Under the pieces are notes generated by a model that was given only the letters and a program-made list of their open reading frames with translations, was not told where the DNA came from and did no database searches. Positions 35,094 through 44,053 of a stretch of 64,000 nt of DNA are shown in pieces (position 1 is the stretch's first letter; every line of letters starts with the position of its first letter). Origin of the DNA: Flavobacterium sp. (GTDB lineage Bacteria; Bacteroidota; Bacteroidia; Flavobacteriales; Flavobacteriaceae); assembly GCA_020403245.1 (NCBI GenBank), contig JADBYA010000030.1:62001-126000 (forward strand), read 5' to 3'. Made by a program: the position numbers and the translations under genes.

Positions 35094-36142
35094 AATTCAA
35101 ATAACAAACTAGTCGTTACAAAAAAGTTATTGTTAATAGGTGCATCATTTTTCACAAATACTTTTTCTTGGCTGTTTAAATACCTTGCTTCGGTTCTCAA
35201 TTTTACTTTAGAATTAAAAAGATAATCTAAATTTAATGATAATCCAAGTGTTTTAAACTCATCATTGGTATCGATAATTACGTTCTTTTCATCTTGGTAA
35301 TATTCGGTTCGAAAAGCCGTTTGCCATTTAGAATTGATAGAATATTGTGCCACAATTATAGGGCTTAACCAGGAAGCTGTTGGATTGTTAGTTGAGCTCA
35401 AATCCTGTAAACCACAATCAAAACCCAGAATAGTTCGCCATTTATCATTCCATTTTATATCATAATACAAATTACTAAAATAGCGCATGGAAAAATCTAT
35501 TCCATTGAATTCTTTTCCGATAAAAGTGCTCCAATTTAAAGTAGAATTTGCATTGGATTTATATACAATTTGAGTTCCAAAAGAGGGAAGAACATCTTTT
35601 TGTGGTTTGTTTATTCGTTGCCAACCATTGGTCAACAAAGCAGCAAAATTCCATTTATCTGATGGTTTGTAATTGTATTTAATTCCCGTCATAAAATAAG
35701 GAGAATTATCCGCTAATAGCGAACGTGTTAAAGTCAAATTTGACGCCGTTGTAGCCGTTTCAAACCCAATATAACTTGGTAAAATTCCAACTTCAATAGT
35801 TTGCTTTTTTGCGCTATCTATGAAAAGACCAATATATGCTTCATTGAGTATTTTAGTGGTTTCGTTAGCATAATTATCGTCAACATAAGTTCCCGATTGC
35901 AATGATACAATTGCATAAGCATTATCATATTCCACTTTTGCACGAAGTAATCCGATATTGATATTAAACTCGTTATGCCTGTTATAATTGTACATAAACG
36001 GAAGCTTTTGTTCCGAATTTGGCGTATTAAAATCATAGGCATAATAGGTTTCTAAAAAGCCCGAAAAGGATAGTTTAAATGCTTTGTTTTCTTGAGCAAA
36101 AGCTGAAAACCCAAAGCTTAAAATAAAAAATAATCGTTTCAC
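35090..36142 (-). CDS. Outer-membrane porin, BBP2-like
   Basis: A 350-residue outer-membrane beta-barrel starting at GTG 36142 (MKRLFFILSFGFSAFAQ, signal peptide). The mature part opens FSGFLETYYAYDFNTP, then LLRAKVEYDNAYAIVSLQSGTYV and GILPSYIGFETATT, the pattern of putative beta-barrel porin-2 (PF07642). It ends in Phe (LLFEF), the C-terminal signal for barrel assembly. It overlaps the stop of the upstream NTF2 gene by one base and so is translationally coupled. Substrate unknown. Confidence 0.85.
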   Translation of the reverse strand: MKRLFFILSFGFSAFAQENKAFKLSFSGFLETYYAYDFNTPNSEQKLPFMYNYNRHNEFNINIGLLRAKVEYDNAYAIVSLQSGTYVDDNYANETTKILNEAYIGLFIDSAKKQTIEVGILPSYIGFETATTASNLTLTRSLLADNSPYFMTGIKYNYKPSDKWNFAALLTNGWQRINKPQKDVLPSFGTQIVYKSNANSTLNWSTFIGKEFNGIDFSMRYFSNLYYDIKWNDKWRTILGFDCGLQDLSSTNNPTASWLSPIIVAQYSINSKWQTAFRTEYYQDEKNVIIDTNDEFKTLGLSLNLDYLFNSKVKLRTEARYLNSQEKVFVKNDAPINNNFFVTTSLLFEF

Positions 36143-36573
36143 TATTTCCTTCTAGTATCAATAATATGAATGATTTTCCATGTAGTTTTATCTAAATACA
36201 AAGTGAATGAATTCACACCTTTATGGCTTAACTTTCCATTGACATAGAATTCATAGGGTGTCCAAGCGTGAGCCATCGATCCATCAACTTGGATGTTGTA
36301 ACTCAATATTCTTTCTTCAAATTTAATATCGGCAGGAATAGAAGCTATTGCTTTATAAAAACTACTGGTCGTTTCGTCTGAAAGTTTATTCCCTTTGGTG
36401 TTTTCCGATATTGATTGCAAAATCATGGTGTCACTGCAAGTGGATTTGATTTTGATAGTGTCTTTGGCATGAAATCCTTCGAAGAACGTCACAATGGTTT
36501 TTTGCACTTGCTCCTTTTGAGCATTGACAATTTCGACACATAATAAAGCTACAACTAGCACTACTTTTTTCAT
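36142..36573 (-). CDS. Exported NTF2-like protein
   Basis: A 143-residue protein with signal peptide MKKVVLVVALLCVEIVNAQ. The rest is a single NTF2/SnoaL-like cone fold: VQKTIVTFFEGFHAKDTIKI at the start and HAWTPYEFYVNGKLSHKGVNSFTLYLDKTTWKII at the end. No catalytic residues stand out; such domains bind small ligands. Coupled to the porin gene behind it and 5 bp after the ABC permease. Confidence 0.82.
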   Translation of the reverse strand: MKKVVLVVALLCVEIVNAQKEQVQKTIVTFFEGFHAKDTIKIKSTCSDTMILQSISENTKGNKLSDETTSSFYKAIASIPADIKFEERILSYNIQVDGSMAHAWTPYEFYVNGKLSHKGVNSFTLYLDKTTWKIIHIIDTRRK

Positions 36574-36578
36574 ATCGA

Positions 36579-37883
36579 TTAGTATTTAGACCATTTGTAG
36601 AGTTCTTTCCAAGTTGGTTTTTTACCATACATTAAAATTCCAACACGATAAATTTTGGCTGCAAACCAAACAACACCAAAGAAGGTTGCAAATAATAAAA
36701 CCATCGAAACGGCAATTTGCCATAGCGGCACACCAAATGGTATTCGCATCATCATTACAATAGGTGATGTTAATGGTATCATGGAGAAAACTGTCGCTAC
36801 CGTTCCGTGAGGGTCATTCATTACGGTAAAGAAACCTATGTAAACGCCCAAAATCAAAGGCATAATGATAGGTAACAAGAATTGTTGCGAATCGGTTTCG
36901 TTATCCACAGCAGCACCAATAGAAGCATAAAACGAACTGTATAAAAAGTAACCACCAATAAAATAAATGACAAACGAAATGAGGATAGTGGCTATGGGCA
37001 AGTTCCAAAGTTCTTTAATGTAAAGTTGGATGGTTCCCCCCATTTCGCTTTGTGCCGTTTGCATGGCTTGTCCTTGAATACCTGAAGTTGCGCCCATTTG
37101 AACACCAAAAATGGAAGACAATACAAACATAGCTGTCAGACCAAGGATTGCCCAAATGAAAAATTGTAGAATTCCAGCCAGTGATGTACCAATTATTTTT
37201 CCCATCATCAATTGAAATGGTTTTACTGAGGAGATAATGACTTCAATAATTCGGGATACTTTTTCTTCGATAACGCTTCGCATGACCATGTTACCATAAA
37301 TCACAATAAACATCATAATGAGGTAACCAAAAGCACCACCAATAGCGATTTTGATTTCGTTTAACCCTTTTAACGCCGCTTCGCCTGATGCTTTGGAGAG
37401 TTTGATGTCAACTACGGCATTAGAGTTTTTGATTGCCAAAGTATCTAAACCCGATTTGATATAGTTTTCTTGGGTGAGTTTTTCGGCTACAATGTCTTCG
37501 ATATCGTCAATAAACATGACACTCGGGCTGTCATTGGAAATATATTGTATGCCTTTTTCGAGCGCTTTGTTATTGGTTACTTTTGGGATTATCAAAAGGC
37601 CTTCATAACTTTCGTTAACAATGCTATCTTTTAAAATTTTGGTATTAACCGATGATAAATCTACATATTTATACTCGTCATCACTTTTAAATTCTTGGGC
37701 AAACAAACCCGTTTCATCATGAATAGCAATGGTTTTTAAATCGGCTTTCATAGCACTTAAATAGCCCACAAAAACAGCAATACCGACAAACAGTAATGGA
37801 CTTAAAAAAGTCATTACAATGAAGGATTTGTTGCGCACTTTGGCGATAAATTCTCTTTTGATGATTAAACTTAATTTACTCAT
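36579..37883 (-). CDS. ABC-2 type transporter permease (NatB-like)
   Basis: A 434-residue membrane protein with one N-terminal TM segment, a large extracytoplasmic region (~45-175) and five to six further TM segments from ~185, the ABC2_membrane_3/NatB plan. Phrases such as GYLIMMFIVIYGNMVMRSVIEEKVSRIIEVIISSVKPFQLMMGKIIG are characteristic. It pairs with the ATPase gene upstream; NatAB-type systems export Na+ or other solutes. The real substrate is unknown. Confidence 0.9.
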   Translation of the reverse strand: MSKLSLIIKREFIAKVRNKSFIVMTFLSPLLFVGIAVFVGYLSAMKADLKTIAIHDETGLFAQEFKSDDEYKYVDLSSVNTKILKDSIVNESYEGLLIIPKVTNNKALEKGIQYISNDSPSVMFIDDIEDIVAEKLTQENYIKSGLDTLAIKNSNAVVDIKLSKASGEAALKGLNEIKIAIGGAFGYLIMMFIVIYGNMVMRSVIEEKVSRIIEVIISSVKPFQLMMGKIIGTSLAGILQFFIWAILGLTAMFVLSSIFGVQMGATSGIQGQAMQTAQSEMGGTIQLYIKELWNLPIATILISFVIYFIGGYFLYSSFYASIGAAVDNETDSQQFLLPIIMPLILGVYIGFFTVMNDPHGTVATVFSMIPLTSPIVMMMRIPFGVPLWQIAVSMVLLFATFFGVVWFAAKIYRVGILMYGKKPTWKELYKWSKY

Positions 37884-37902
37884 ATTTTTTTTTAAAATTC
37901 CA

Positions 37903-37926
37903 AACCTGCCTGCCGGCAGGCAGGTT
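37903..37926. repeat. Perfect 24-bp palindrome (CCTGCC core)
   Basis: A complete self-reverse-complementary sequence with AACCTGCCTGCC as one half and GGCAGGCAGGTT as the other. It lies between the ABC ATPase and permease genes and is far more GC-rich than its surroundings. Similar CTGCCTGCCGGCAGGCAGG palindromes recur in Bacteroidetes genomes. Confidence 0.9.
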
Positions 37927-37946
37927 CCAATAGTTTTTTTGTTATT

Positions 37947-38867
37947 TTACTTTGTTACCGTTTGTATAAAAATATCATTCACACTCGGGATTTTTTCCAC
38001 AAAATGGGTTACTTGGCCTCTTTGTAATAGAGTATTCAACAATTCATTTGGTGTTGAAGTTCCTATATTGATTTTGAGTTTTAATTCATCGTGTAATGAT
38101 TTAAAATTGGCTTGAGATAACGTAAATTTTTGAGACAAGTCAAACATCAATCCTTCTACATTGTCAGTTAGAATGCCAACTTCATAATCATTGGTTCTGA
38201 AATTTTTCTTCACGTCAGACAACTTGCCTTCGATAAGTTTATTCGATTTATGAATTAACGCAATATGGTCACACATTTCTTCCACACTTTCCATTCGATG
38301 TGTTGAAAAAATTACCGATGTTCCCTGCTTGTTCAACTCAATGATTTCATCCTTAATCAAATTGGCATTCACAGGATCAAAACCCGAAAATGGTTCGTCA
38401 AGAATTAGCAACTTAGGTTTATGTAAAACCGTGACAATAAATTGTACTTTTTGCGCCATTCCCTTGGATAACTCATTTATTTTTTTGTTCCACCAACCTT
38501 CTATTTCTAATCGTTTAAACCAATAATCAAGTTCATGCCTGGCTTCGGCTTTGGTCAAACCTTTAAGCTGTGCCAAATACAAACACTGCTCACCTACTTT
38601 CATGGTTTTATACAAACCGCGTTCTTCGGGCATATAACCGATGCTGTGAACATGAGAAGGATTTAATTTTTCGCCATCCAATATAATTTCACCGCTATCG
38701 GGCATAGTGATTTGATTGATGATGCGAATTAGGGAAGTTTTTCCGGCACCATTTGGACCTAGAAGTCCGTAAATACTGCCTTTTGGAACGATTAAAGAAA
38801 CTTCGTTAAGCGCGGTGTAATCACCATATTGCTTCACTACTTTGTTTACTTCAAGTATGTTACTCAT
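37947..38867 (-). CDS. ABC transporter ATP-binding protein (NatA-like)
   Basis: A 306-residue ATPase. Walker A is GPNGAGKTS (37-45), the signature LSKGMAQKVQ, Walker B LLILDEPFSGFDP and the H-loop STHRM are all intact. A C-terminal ~90-residue extension (NDYEVGILTDNVEGLMF...) follows, as in DUF4162-type ATPases of multidrug/Na+ exporters. It drives the NatB-like permease encoded downstream. Confidence 0.94.
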   Translation of the reverse strand: MSNILEVNKVVKQYGDYTALNEVSLIVPKGSIYGLLGPNGAGKTSLIRIINQITMPDSGEIILDGEKLNPSHVHSIGYMPEERGLYKTMKVGEQCLYLAQLKGLTKAEARHELDYWFKRLEIEGWWNKKINELSKGMAQKVQFIVTVLHKPKLLILDEPFSGFDPVNANLIKDEIIELNKQGTSVIFSTHRMESVEEMCDHIALIHKSNKLIEGKLSDVKKNFRTNDYEVGILTDNVEGLMFDLSQKFTLSQANFKSLHDELKLKINIGTSTPNELLNTLLQRGQVTHFVEKIPSVNDIFIQTVTK

Positions 38868-38925
38868 AAAATAAATTTAAATGTCAAGTTCAATGTCAAA
38901 ATTCAATAGCCATGTCAATCTCAAA

Positions 38926-39009
38926 TATTGTTATTGCTATTGCTATTGCTATTGTTATTGCTATTATTATTGCTATTGTTATTGCTATTATTATTGCTAT
39001 TGCTATTGA
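38926..39009. repeat. Tandem ATTGCT / ATTGTT / ATTATT hexamer tract
   Basis: About 14 contiguous hexamers of ATTGCT, ATTGTT and ATTATT fill the gap upstream of the ABC ATPase gene. A degenerate prelude (ATGTCAA, TTCAATA words) starts near 38881. The unit pattern is similar to the ATTGAN tract at 23239 but uses a different sixth base. Confidence 0.9.
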
Positions 39010-39056
39010 ATTCTGTAAAAGTACTGAATAAGTAACTATAGGAAAATAAAAGTTAC

Positions 39057-39091
39057 AAAAAAACCCACCCTAATTTTTACACGAGGATGGG
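39057..39091 (-). terminator. Intrinsic terminator after dnaJ
   Basis: On the minus strand: CCCATCCT stem, 12-nt loop, AGGGTGGG (one G-T wobble) and then seven T's, 68 bp beyond the dnaJ stop. Confidence 0.75.
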
Positions 39092-39158
39092 AAAAATTGC
39101 TATGAAAAAGAAATTACCTGTTTCCAAGTAATAATCAAAAGTAAAACTATTTTTTTAA

Positions 39159-40286
39159 TTATGAAAACATATCTTTTACTTTTTCAAAAAAAGATTTGTC
39201 GCCCTTTTCAGGATTTGGAATAAAATTCTCATCGGTCAATGATTTCTCGAAAAATTGACGCTGTTCTTTAGATAATGTTTTTGGTGTCCAAACATTTACA
39301 TGAACTAATAAATCACCGCTACCATAACTATTCAAGCTTGGAATTCCTTTTCCTTTCAGCCGAAGAATTTTACCTGATTGTATTCCTTCTTCTAGTTTAA
39401 TTCTCACTTTTCCATTAACTGCATCAATTTCTTTGGAAACTCCCAAAGCTGCTTCTGCAATACTTATATATAAATCATAGTGTAAATTTTCGCCTTCACG
39501 CTTTAAAAATGCATGCTCTAGTTCTTCAATAGCTACTATTAAATCGCCAGCAATACTATTTCCTGGTGCATCATTTCCTTTTCCAGAAACTTTTAACTGC
39601 ATACCATCAACTACACCAGCTGGAATTTTGATAGAAACTGTTTCGTCTTCTAAAATCATTCCTTGCGCATCGGCATTGTTCGGTTTACTTTCAATAGTTT
39701 GTCCCGTTCCACCACAAACATGACAGGTCGTAGCCGATTGCATTCTGCCTAAAATAGTATTAGTTACTCGCAATACTTGTCCTTGACCATTACATGTAGA
39801 ACAGGTTTTATATTTTACACCGGCAGCTTGTACCTTGCGTTTTACTTTTACTTTTTTCTCTACACCATTGGCAATTTCTTCTAAAGTTAATTTCACTTTA
39901 ATACGAAGATTGCTTCCTTTAACTTTTCGTTGGCCTCCAGAATTTCCTCCGAAACCACTGAAACCACCACCTCCAAATGCACCACCAAAAATATCACCAA
40001 ACTGACTGAAAATATCATCCATATTCATGTGATGCCCACCACCATATCCACTGGCAGCATCAAAAGCAGCATGACCATACTGATCGTATTTGGCTTTCTT
40101 ATCAGCATCACTTAATACTTCATATGCTTCGGCAGCTGTTTTGAAGTTTTCTTCAGCTTCTTTATTTCCGGGGTTTTTATCAGGGTGAAATTCAATCGCT
40201 TTCTTTCGGTAGGCTTTTTTAATTTCTTCTGGAGAAGCGCTTTTTGAAACGCCTAATATTTCGTAAAAATCTACTTTTTTGCTCAT
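39159..40286 (-). CDS. dnaJ: Molecular chaperone DnaJ
   Basis: A 375-residue type I Hsp40. The J domain has HPD at 34-36, then a Gly/Phe-rich stretch (~80-120, many GGG/GFGG). The zinc domain shows only two CxxCxGxG motifs, CSTCNGQG and CHVCGGTG, separated by ~30 residues, where Escherichia coli DnaJ has four. My recollection is that this short zinc domain is usual in flavobacteria. The C-terminal substrate domain and dimerisation tail follow. It partners with GrpE encoded 9 bp upstream and with DnaK elsewhere. Confidence 0.95.
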   Translation of the reverse strand: MSKKVDFYEILGVSKSASPEEIKKAYRKKAIEFHPDKNPGNKEAEENFKTAAEAYEVLSDADKKAKYDQYGHAAFDAASGYGGGHHMNMDDIFSQFGDIFGGAFGGGGFSGFGGNSGGQRKVKGSNLRIKVKLTLEEIANGVEKKVKVKRKVQAAGVKYKTCSTCNGQGQVLRVTNTILGRMQSATTCHVCGGTGQTIESKPNNADAQGMILEDETVSIKIPAGVVDGMQLKVSGKGNDAPGNSIAGDLIVAIEELEHAFLKREGENLHYDLYISIAEAALGVSKEIDAVNGKVRIKLEEGIQSGKILRLKGKGIPSLNSYGSGDLLVHVNVWTPKTLSKEQRQFFEKSLTDENFIPNPEKGDKSFFEKVKDMFS

Positions 40287-40295
40287 ACTACTGTT

Positions 40296-40865
40296 TTATT
40301 GTCCGATAACGACTTTTGGAAAACGAATAATTTTGTCACCCAATTTATATCCTTTTTCAATTACATCAACAATTTTACCTTTTAAATCTTCCGTTGGTGC
40401 AGGAATTTGTGTAATTGCTTCGGCAAAATCTGCATTAAAAACATCACCAGCTCTAATATCAAGTTGTTCTAAACCTTTGGAAACAAGAGTGTTTTTTAAT
40501 TTTTCATAAATTAATGCAACACCTTTCAACAATTCCTCATCTTCTGATTTTGATATTTGAACCATTGCTCTGTCAAAATCATCCATTACTGGCAAGATGG
40601 CTTGTAATACTTCCTCATTGGCAGTTCTATACAAATCGATACGCTCTTTGGCAGTTCTTTTTTTGAAATTTTCAAATTCAGCAAATAAACGAAGGAATTT
40701 GTCTTTTTCAATAGCTAAATTTTCTTCTAGCTTGGCCTCAACACTCAATTCTTCTGCTGTTTCTATTTCATTAACTACATTTTCGATTTCGCTTTCGATG
40801 TGTTCCTTTTCCGTATTTTCAGTATTCATTTTTGTTTTATCTTTAAAAATATTTTTGATTTTCAT
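40296..40865 (-). CDS. grpE: Nucleotide exchange factor GrpE
   Basis: A 189-residue protein. I chose ATG 40865 (MKIKNIFKDKTKM) over a TTG at 40883. An acidic N-terminal stretch is followed by the long dimer helix (LRLFAEFENFKKRTAKERIDLYRTA) and the beta-wing end (DKIIRFPKVVIGQ; VIEKGYKLGD). It exchanges ADP on DnaK. It forms an operon with dnaJ, as in many flavobacteria. Confidence 0.94.
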   Translation of the reverse strand: MKIKNIFKDKTKMNTENTEKEHIESEIENVVNEIETAEELSVEAKLEENLAIEKDKFLRLFAEFENFKKRTAKERIDLYRTANEEVLQAILPVMDDFDRAMVQISKSEDEELLKGVALIYEKLKNTLVSKGLEQLDIRAGDVFNADFAEAITQIPAPTEDLKGKIVDVIEKGYKLGDKIIRFPKVVIGQ

Positions 40866-41046
40866 ATTTTTTCTTAATTCCAAGTTCTAGAAATGCAAAA
40901 GTACTGCCATTTCTTCAAAAATGTCATATTGTCATTATTTTTTTGTTGAATTAAAAAAGGGAGATTGAAAATAGTTAATTAAAATGTAATAAATAATTTA
41001 ACCAAATTTTAATAAAATTTTAAGACTATTACGTTTTCGTTTTGAC

Positions 41047-41163
41047 TATGTTTGTGATATTAAATCAAAACAATAATCATTTAGGTTAGCTTACAGCTAC
41101 AAATAATTATTAATTCAACAATCCTCATAGTAAAAAGTGCTATAAAAAATAGCACTTTTTTTT
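41047..41163 (+). ncRNA. Possible small RNA with promoter and terminator
   Basis: TATGTTTG (41047-41054) fits the -7 element, and a perfect 12-bp hairpin AAAAAGTGCTAT/ATAGCACTTTTT (41132-41143 and 41149-41160) followed by T's ends about 100 bases later, with no ORF between. No clear -33 element is present. The hairpin may merely end the convergent epimerase gene, so this is tentative. Confidence 0.25.
41132..41163. terminator. Intrinsic terminator at 3' end of epimerase gene
   Basis: Perfect 12-bp stem with a 5-nt loop, directly after the epimerase stop at 41162-41164. It is symmetrical, with A and T tracts on both sides, so it could act on either strand. Confidence 0.8.
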
Positions 41164-42067
41164 ATGCATATAAATCATAGATTGCTTTGTCAATTTTTTG
41201 AAATTGAAAATGAAAACCAGAGTCTGTGATTTTTATTGAACTAAGATTTTTACTTGAGAAGAGTAAATAAGACATTTCACCAAGTATTAGATTCATTACA
41301 AATTCTGGAATATTGGGAAGCCATAATGGTTTTTTCAATGTTTTGGCAATGACTTTTGTTAATTCCTGATTGCTAACTGGATTGGGAGAAACAGCATTAA
41401 AAATTCCTTCTAATTGTTTTTCGATTGCAAAATAATACATCGTAACTAAATCTGTTATGTGTATCCATGATTGAATTTGTTTTCCAGTTCCCATGGCTGC
41501 TCCAAATCCCAATTTAATTGGTTTTACCATTTCTGGTAAAGCACCACCTTGGTTAGAAAGTACAATTCCGGTTCGGAGTTTGCAAACTTTTATTCCTAGT
41601 ACTTGAAAAGTATCGACGCTTTCCTCCCATTTCTTTACCACATTAGACAGAAAACTATCTTCCGAGTCTGTAGTAGTTTCATCATAAACTTGGGAAAAAC
41701 TTTCGGGATAAATAGCAGTTCCAGAAGCGGAAACTATTTGTTTTATTTGGTTTGGAGATTTTTTTATCAGATTAAAAAGCAATTCGCTAGACAATGTTCG
41801 GCTTTCTATTATTTCTTGTTTGTACTTATTTGTCCAACGTTGCGCTATGTTGGCTCCAGCCAAATGAACAATTGCATCAACTCCATCAATACAACTTCCA
41901 TCAATTTTTCCTTCTTGTGGATTCCAATAAAAACCTTTATAATTTGGTTCTTCCTTAATTTTTGCATTTGCTGTAGTCAAATAATGAATGGAATGGTTTT
42001 TTGATAGTAATAATTTTACCAGTTCAGTTCCTATTAATCCTGTTGCACCTGTAATTAGAATTTTCAT
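41162..42067 (-). CDS. TIGR01777-family SDR epimerase (SDR39U1-like)
   Basis: A 301-residue NAD(P)-binding protein. It begins ILITGATGLIGTELVKLL, has VDAIVHLAGANIAQRW, RTLSSELLF, VSASGTAIYP and KVCKLRTGIVLSNQGGALPEM. This is the atypical SDR group that includes yeast YPL... and human SDR39U1; the catalytic Tyr-x-x-x-Lys appears modified or lost, so its reaction is unclear. Single gene ending in a strong terminator. Confidence 0.92.
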   Translation of the reverse strand: MKILITGATGLIGTELVKLLLSKNHSIHYLTTANAKIKEEPNYKGFYWNPQEGKIDGSCIDGVDAIVHLAGANIAQRWTNKYKQEIIESRTLSSELLFNLIKKSPNQIKQIVSASGTAIYPESFSQVYDETTTDSEDSFLSNVVKKWEESVDTFQVLGIKVCKLRTGIVLSNQGGALPEMVKPIKLGFGAAMGTGKQIQSWIHITDLVTMYYFAIEKQLEGIFNAVSPNPVSNQELTKVIAKTLKKPLWLPNIPEFVMNLILGEMSYLLFSSKNLSSIKITDSGFHFQFQKIDKAIYDLYA

Positions 42068-42144
42068 TTCGAATAATTTTTATCAAAGTTATTATCAAAG
42101 CGTCTTAAATTAAACCCAATTATAAAGGGTTTAACTTTTGTTTA

Positions 42145-42597
42145 TTACTTCAATTTTATACTCCATTCAAAGTTTAATTCTGAAACTTGTTCCTCTTTTT
42201 CATTAACACCTATAGATTTCATCCAAATGGTTTGTCCTTCGCCAGTGGTTATGGTTTTAACAATAGCATTGTCTATCAAATGTCCATCATTACAAGTAAA
42301 TGTAATTCTGCCAGTTGCTTTTTTTGAAAAACTACTAGTATTATTGGCAACCAACATGGAGATGTTCTTTCCACTTTTTTTGATTTTCATTATTACCAAA
42401 GCGCCTGTTGTTAACTCAGCTGCCATAGCTTGAACTGCAAAATACATCGATTTAAAAGGGTTTTGATTGAACCAACGATGCTTTACAGTTACCACACATT
42501 GTTGCTCAGAAAGTGTTTTAACCCTAACACCACACCAAAATGCAGATGGTAATTTGAAAAATAAAAAACTGTTAAATTTTGAAGGAGAAAATTCCAT
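42145..42597 (-). CDS. DUF4442 hotdog-fold thioesterase-like protein
   Basis: A 150-residue protein from ATG 42597 (MEFSPSKFNSFLFFKLPSAFWCGVRV). It matches the DUF4442/PaaI-like hotdog pattern: CVVTVKHRWFNQNPFKSMYFAVQAMAAELTTGALVI, with an Asn-Pro-Phe loop where active-site residues lie. The longer frame upstream has no family-like residues and is not used. Acyl-CoA thioester hydrolysis is possible, substrate unknown. Divergent from the DUF4870 gene. Confidence 0.85.
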   Translation of the reverse strand: MEFSPSKFNSFLFFKLPSAFWCGVRVKTLSEQQCVVTVKHRWFNQNPFKSMYFAVQAMAAELTTGALVIMKIKKSGKNISMLVANNTSSFSKKATGRITFTCNDGHLIDNAIVKTITTGEGQTIWMKSIGVNEKEEQVSELNFEWSIKLK

Positions 42598-42796
42598 GAA
42601 AGCTTGATTTTGCTGTAAAAGTACAAAAAAGTAAATTGGTTTGTACATTTTATTAAATGTTAATTTTATGTTAAATATTAGTACTTTGTATTGCATAGTA
42701 TCTTTTTTTAACTCTATCTTTGCATAAGAAATTAATGGTCTATCAATAGTATTATTAATTTGGGTTTCAATCATCAAATTAAAAAAATCAAATAAA

Positions 42797-43252
42797 ATGA
42801 CAACATCAAACGAAAAAAACACTGCAACATTAATTCACTTGAGTGCATTAGCACAATATATAGTTCCGTTTGGAAATTATATTTTCCCAACCATGATTTG
42901 GAGTGCGAAGAAAAACGAATCAGAATTTGTAGATTATAACGGTAAACAAGTTTTGAATTTTCAACTGAGTATCCTTATTTATACTATCGTACTATGCGCA
43001 ATTGCAATTCCAATTTTGATTTATGCTGTTTTCAAAAATCTACCTCATCATGCTAATTTAGAATCGGAGGATTTTATATATGAAAGAATTTTATTTGGTG
43101 AAAATAGCAGCTGGGCAATCATAGGAATTGTGGGGGTTTTAATAATTATTTTTATAAAAATAATCGAGTTTGTTTTAATCATAAACGCCGCTGTAAAAGC
43201 ATCAAACGGAGATTGTTACAACTACCCGCTAAGTATATCGTTTTTTAAATAA
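42797..43252 (+). CDS. DUF4870 membrane protein
   Basis: A 151-residue protein with about three TM segments: IHLSALAQYIVPFGNYIFP near the start, LSILIYTIVLCAIAIPILIYAV, and GIVGVLIIIFIKIIEFVLIINA. The phrase VPFGNYIFPTMIWSAKK...FVDYNGKQVLNFQ is the signature of DUF4870/Tic20-like small membrane proteins. It is followed by an exported small protein and the PadR operon on the same strand. Role unknown. Confidence 0.88.
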   Translation: MTTSNEKNTATLIHLSALAQYIVPFGNYIFPTMIWSAKKNESEFVDYNGKQVLNFQLSILIYTIVLCAIAIPILIYAVFKNLPHHANLESEDFIYERILFGENSSWAIIGIVGVLIIIFIKIIEFVLIINAAVKASNGDCYNYPLSISFFK

Positions 43253-43296
43253 TCAATAAAGGAAATCATTAATAATCAATTTAAATCAATCAAAAA

Positions 43297-43659
43297 ATGA
43301 AACAGTTAATCTTAATCACAACGCTTTTAGTTGTAATAACAACTAAAATATTAGCACAAGAGAATGCTATTGAAATCAAAAATTCTCAAAAACCTACTTC
43401 TGAAATACAAAAAGAAAATCATCAGTTCGAAATTGTAGCCAATGAAGATGTGAATGTCAATCTAAAATTTAATCTAAAATTAGAGGACAAGGTAAAAGTT
43501 CTTGTTACCAATCAACAAGACAAAGTGGTTTTTTCAAAAGTATACCGCAAAAAAGGCAATAACAAAATCGCTTTTAGCATGGAAGAAAATGAAAAATATA
43601 CCATATTGCTCCACGGAAATAAACAGTCAAATATGATTGTTAGTGTTTCTGAAAATTAA
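43297..43659 (+). CDS. Exported small hypothetical protein
   Basis: A 120-residue protein with signal peptide MKQLILITTLLVVITTKILAQ. The mature part is a beta-rich single domain (FEIVANEDVNVNLKFNLKLEDKVKVLVTN...), reminiscent of the T9SS/Ig-like beta fold but without an obvious match. It sits 59 bp ahead of the PadR gene and may be part of the same transcription unit. Confidence 0.65.
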   Translation: MKQLILITTLLVVITTKILAQENAIEIKNSQKPTSEIQKENHQFEIVANEDVNVNLKFNLKLEDKVKVLVTNQQDKVVFSKVYRKKGNNKIAFSMEENEKYTILLHGNKQSNMIVSVSEN

Positions 43660-43718
43660 AAATCTTTCAATCATTAACCATGAAACGTATCAGTAAATAA
43701 AAAAATAAATTATGTATT

Positions 43719-44048
43719 ATGAATATTGAAAACACAAAAGCCCAGATGCGTAAAGGTGTTTTAGAATTTTGTATCTTGTCTGTCCTTAAAGAGAAAGACG
43801 CCTACACTTCTGAAATATTAGACACTTTAAAAAACGCCAAATTACTTGTCGTAGAAGGAACAGTTTATCCCCTATTGACAAGATTGAAAAATGACGGTTT
43901 ACTCAACTATCGTTGGGAAGAATCAACATCGGGACCACCCAGAAAATATTATGGTTTAACCGAATTAGGGAAAACATTTTTAACTGAATTAAACAGTACT
44001 TGGACAGAACTTTCTGATGCTGTAAACATTATAACTAATCAAAAATAA
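43719..44048 (+). CDS. PadR-family transcriptional regulator
   Basis: A 109-residue winged-helix repressor of the PadR-s2 type: KAQMRKGVLEFCILSVL, AYTSEILDTLKNAKLLVVEGTVYPLLTRLKNDGLLNYRWEES and GPPRKYYGLTELGKTFL. It begins an operon with a PspC protein and a GIN-domain lipoprotein, and these are likely its targets and partners in envelope stress control. Confidence 0.95.
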   Translation: MNIENTKAQMRKGVLEFCILSVLKEKDAYTSEILDTLKNAKLLVVEGTVYPLLTRLKNDGLLNYRWEESTSGPPRKYYGLTELGKTFLTELNSTWTELSDAVNIITNQK

Positions 44049-44053
44049 TAATC

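Noticed and set aside
38926..39009. Possible CRISPR array
   Set aside because: Units are 6 bp with no spacers; this is a simple tandem repeat. No CRISPR or cas gene was seen anywhere in the window.
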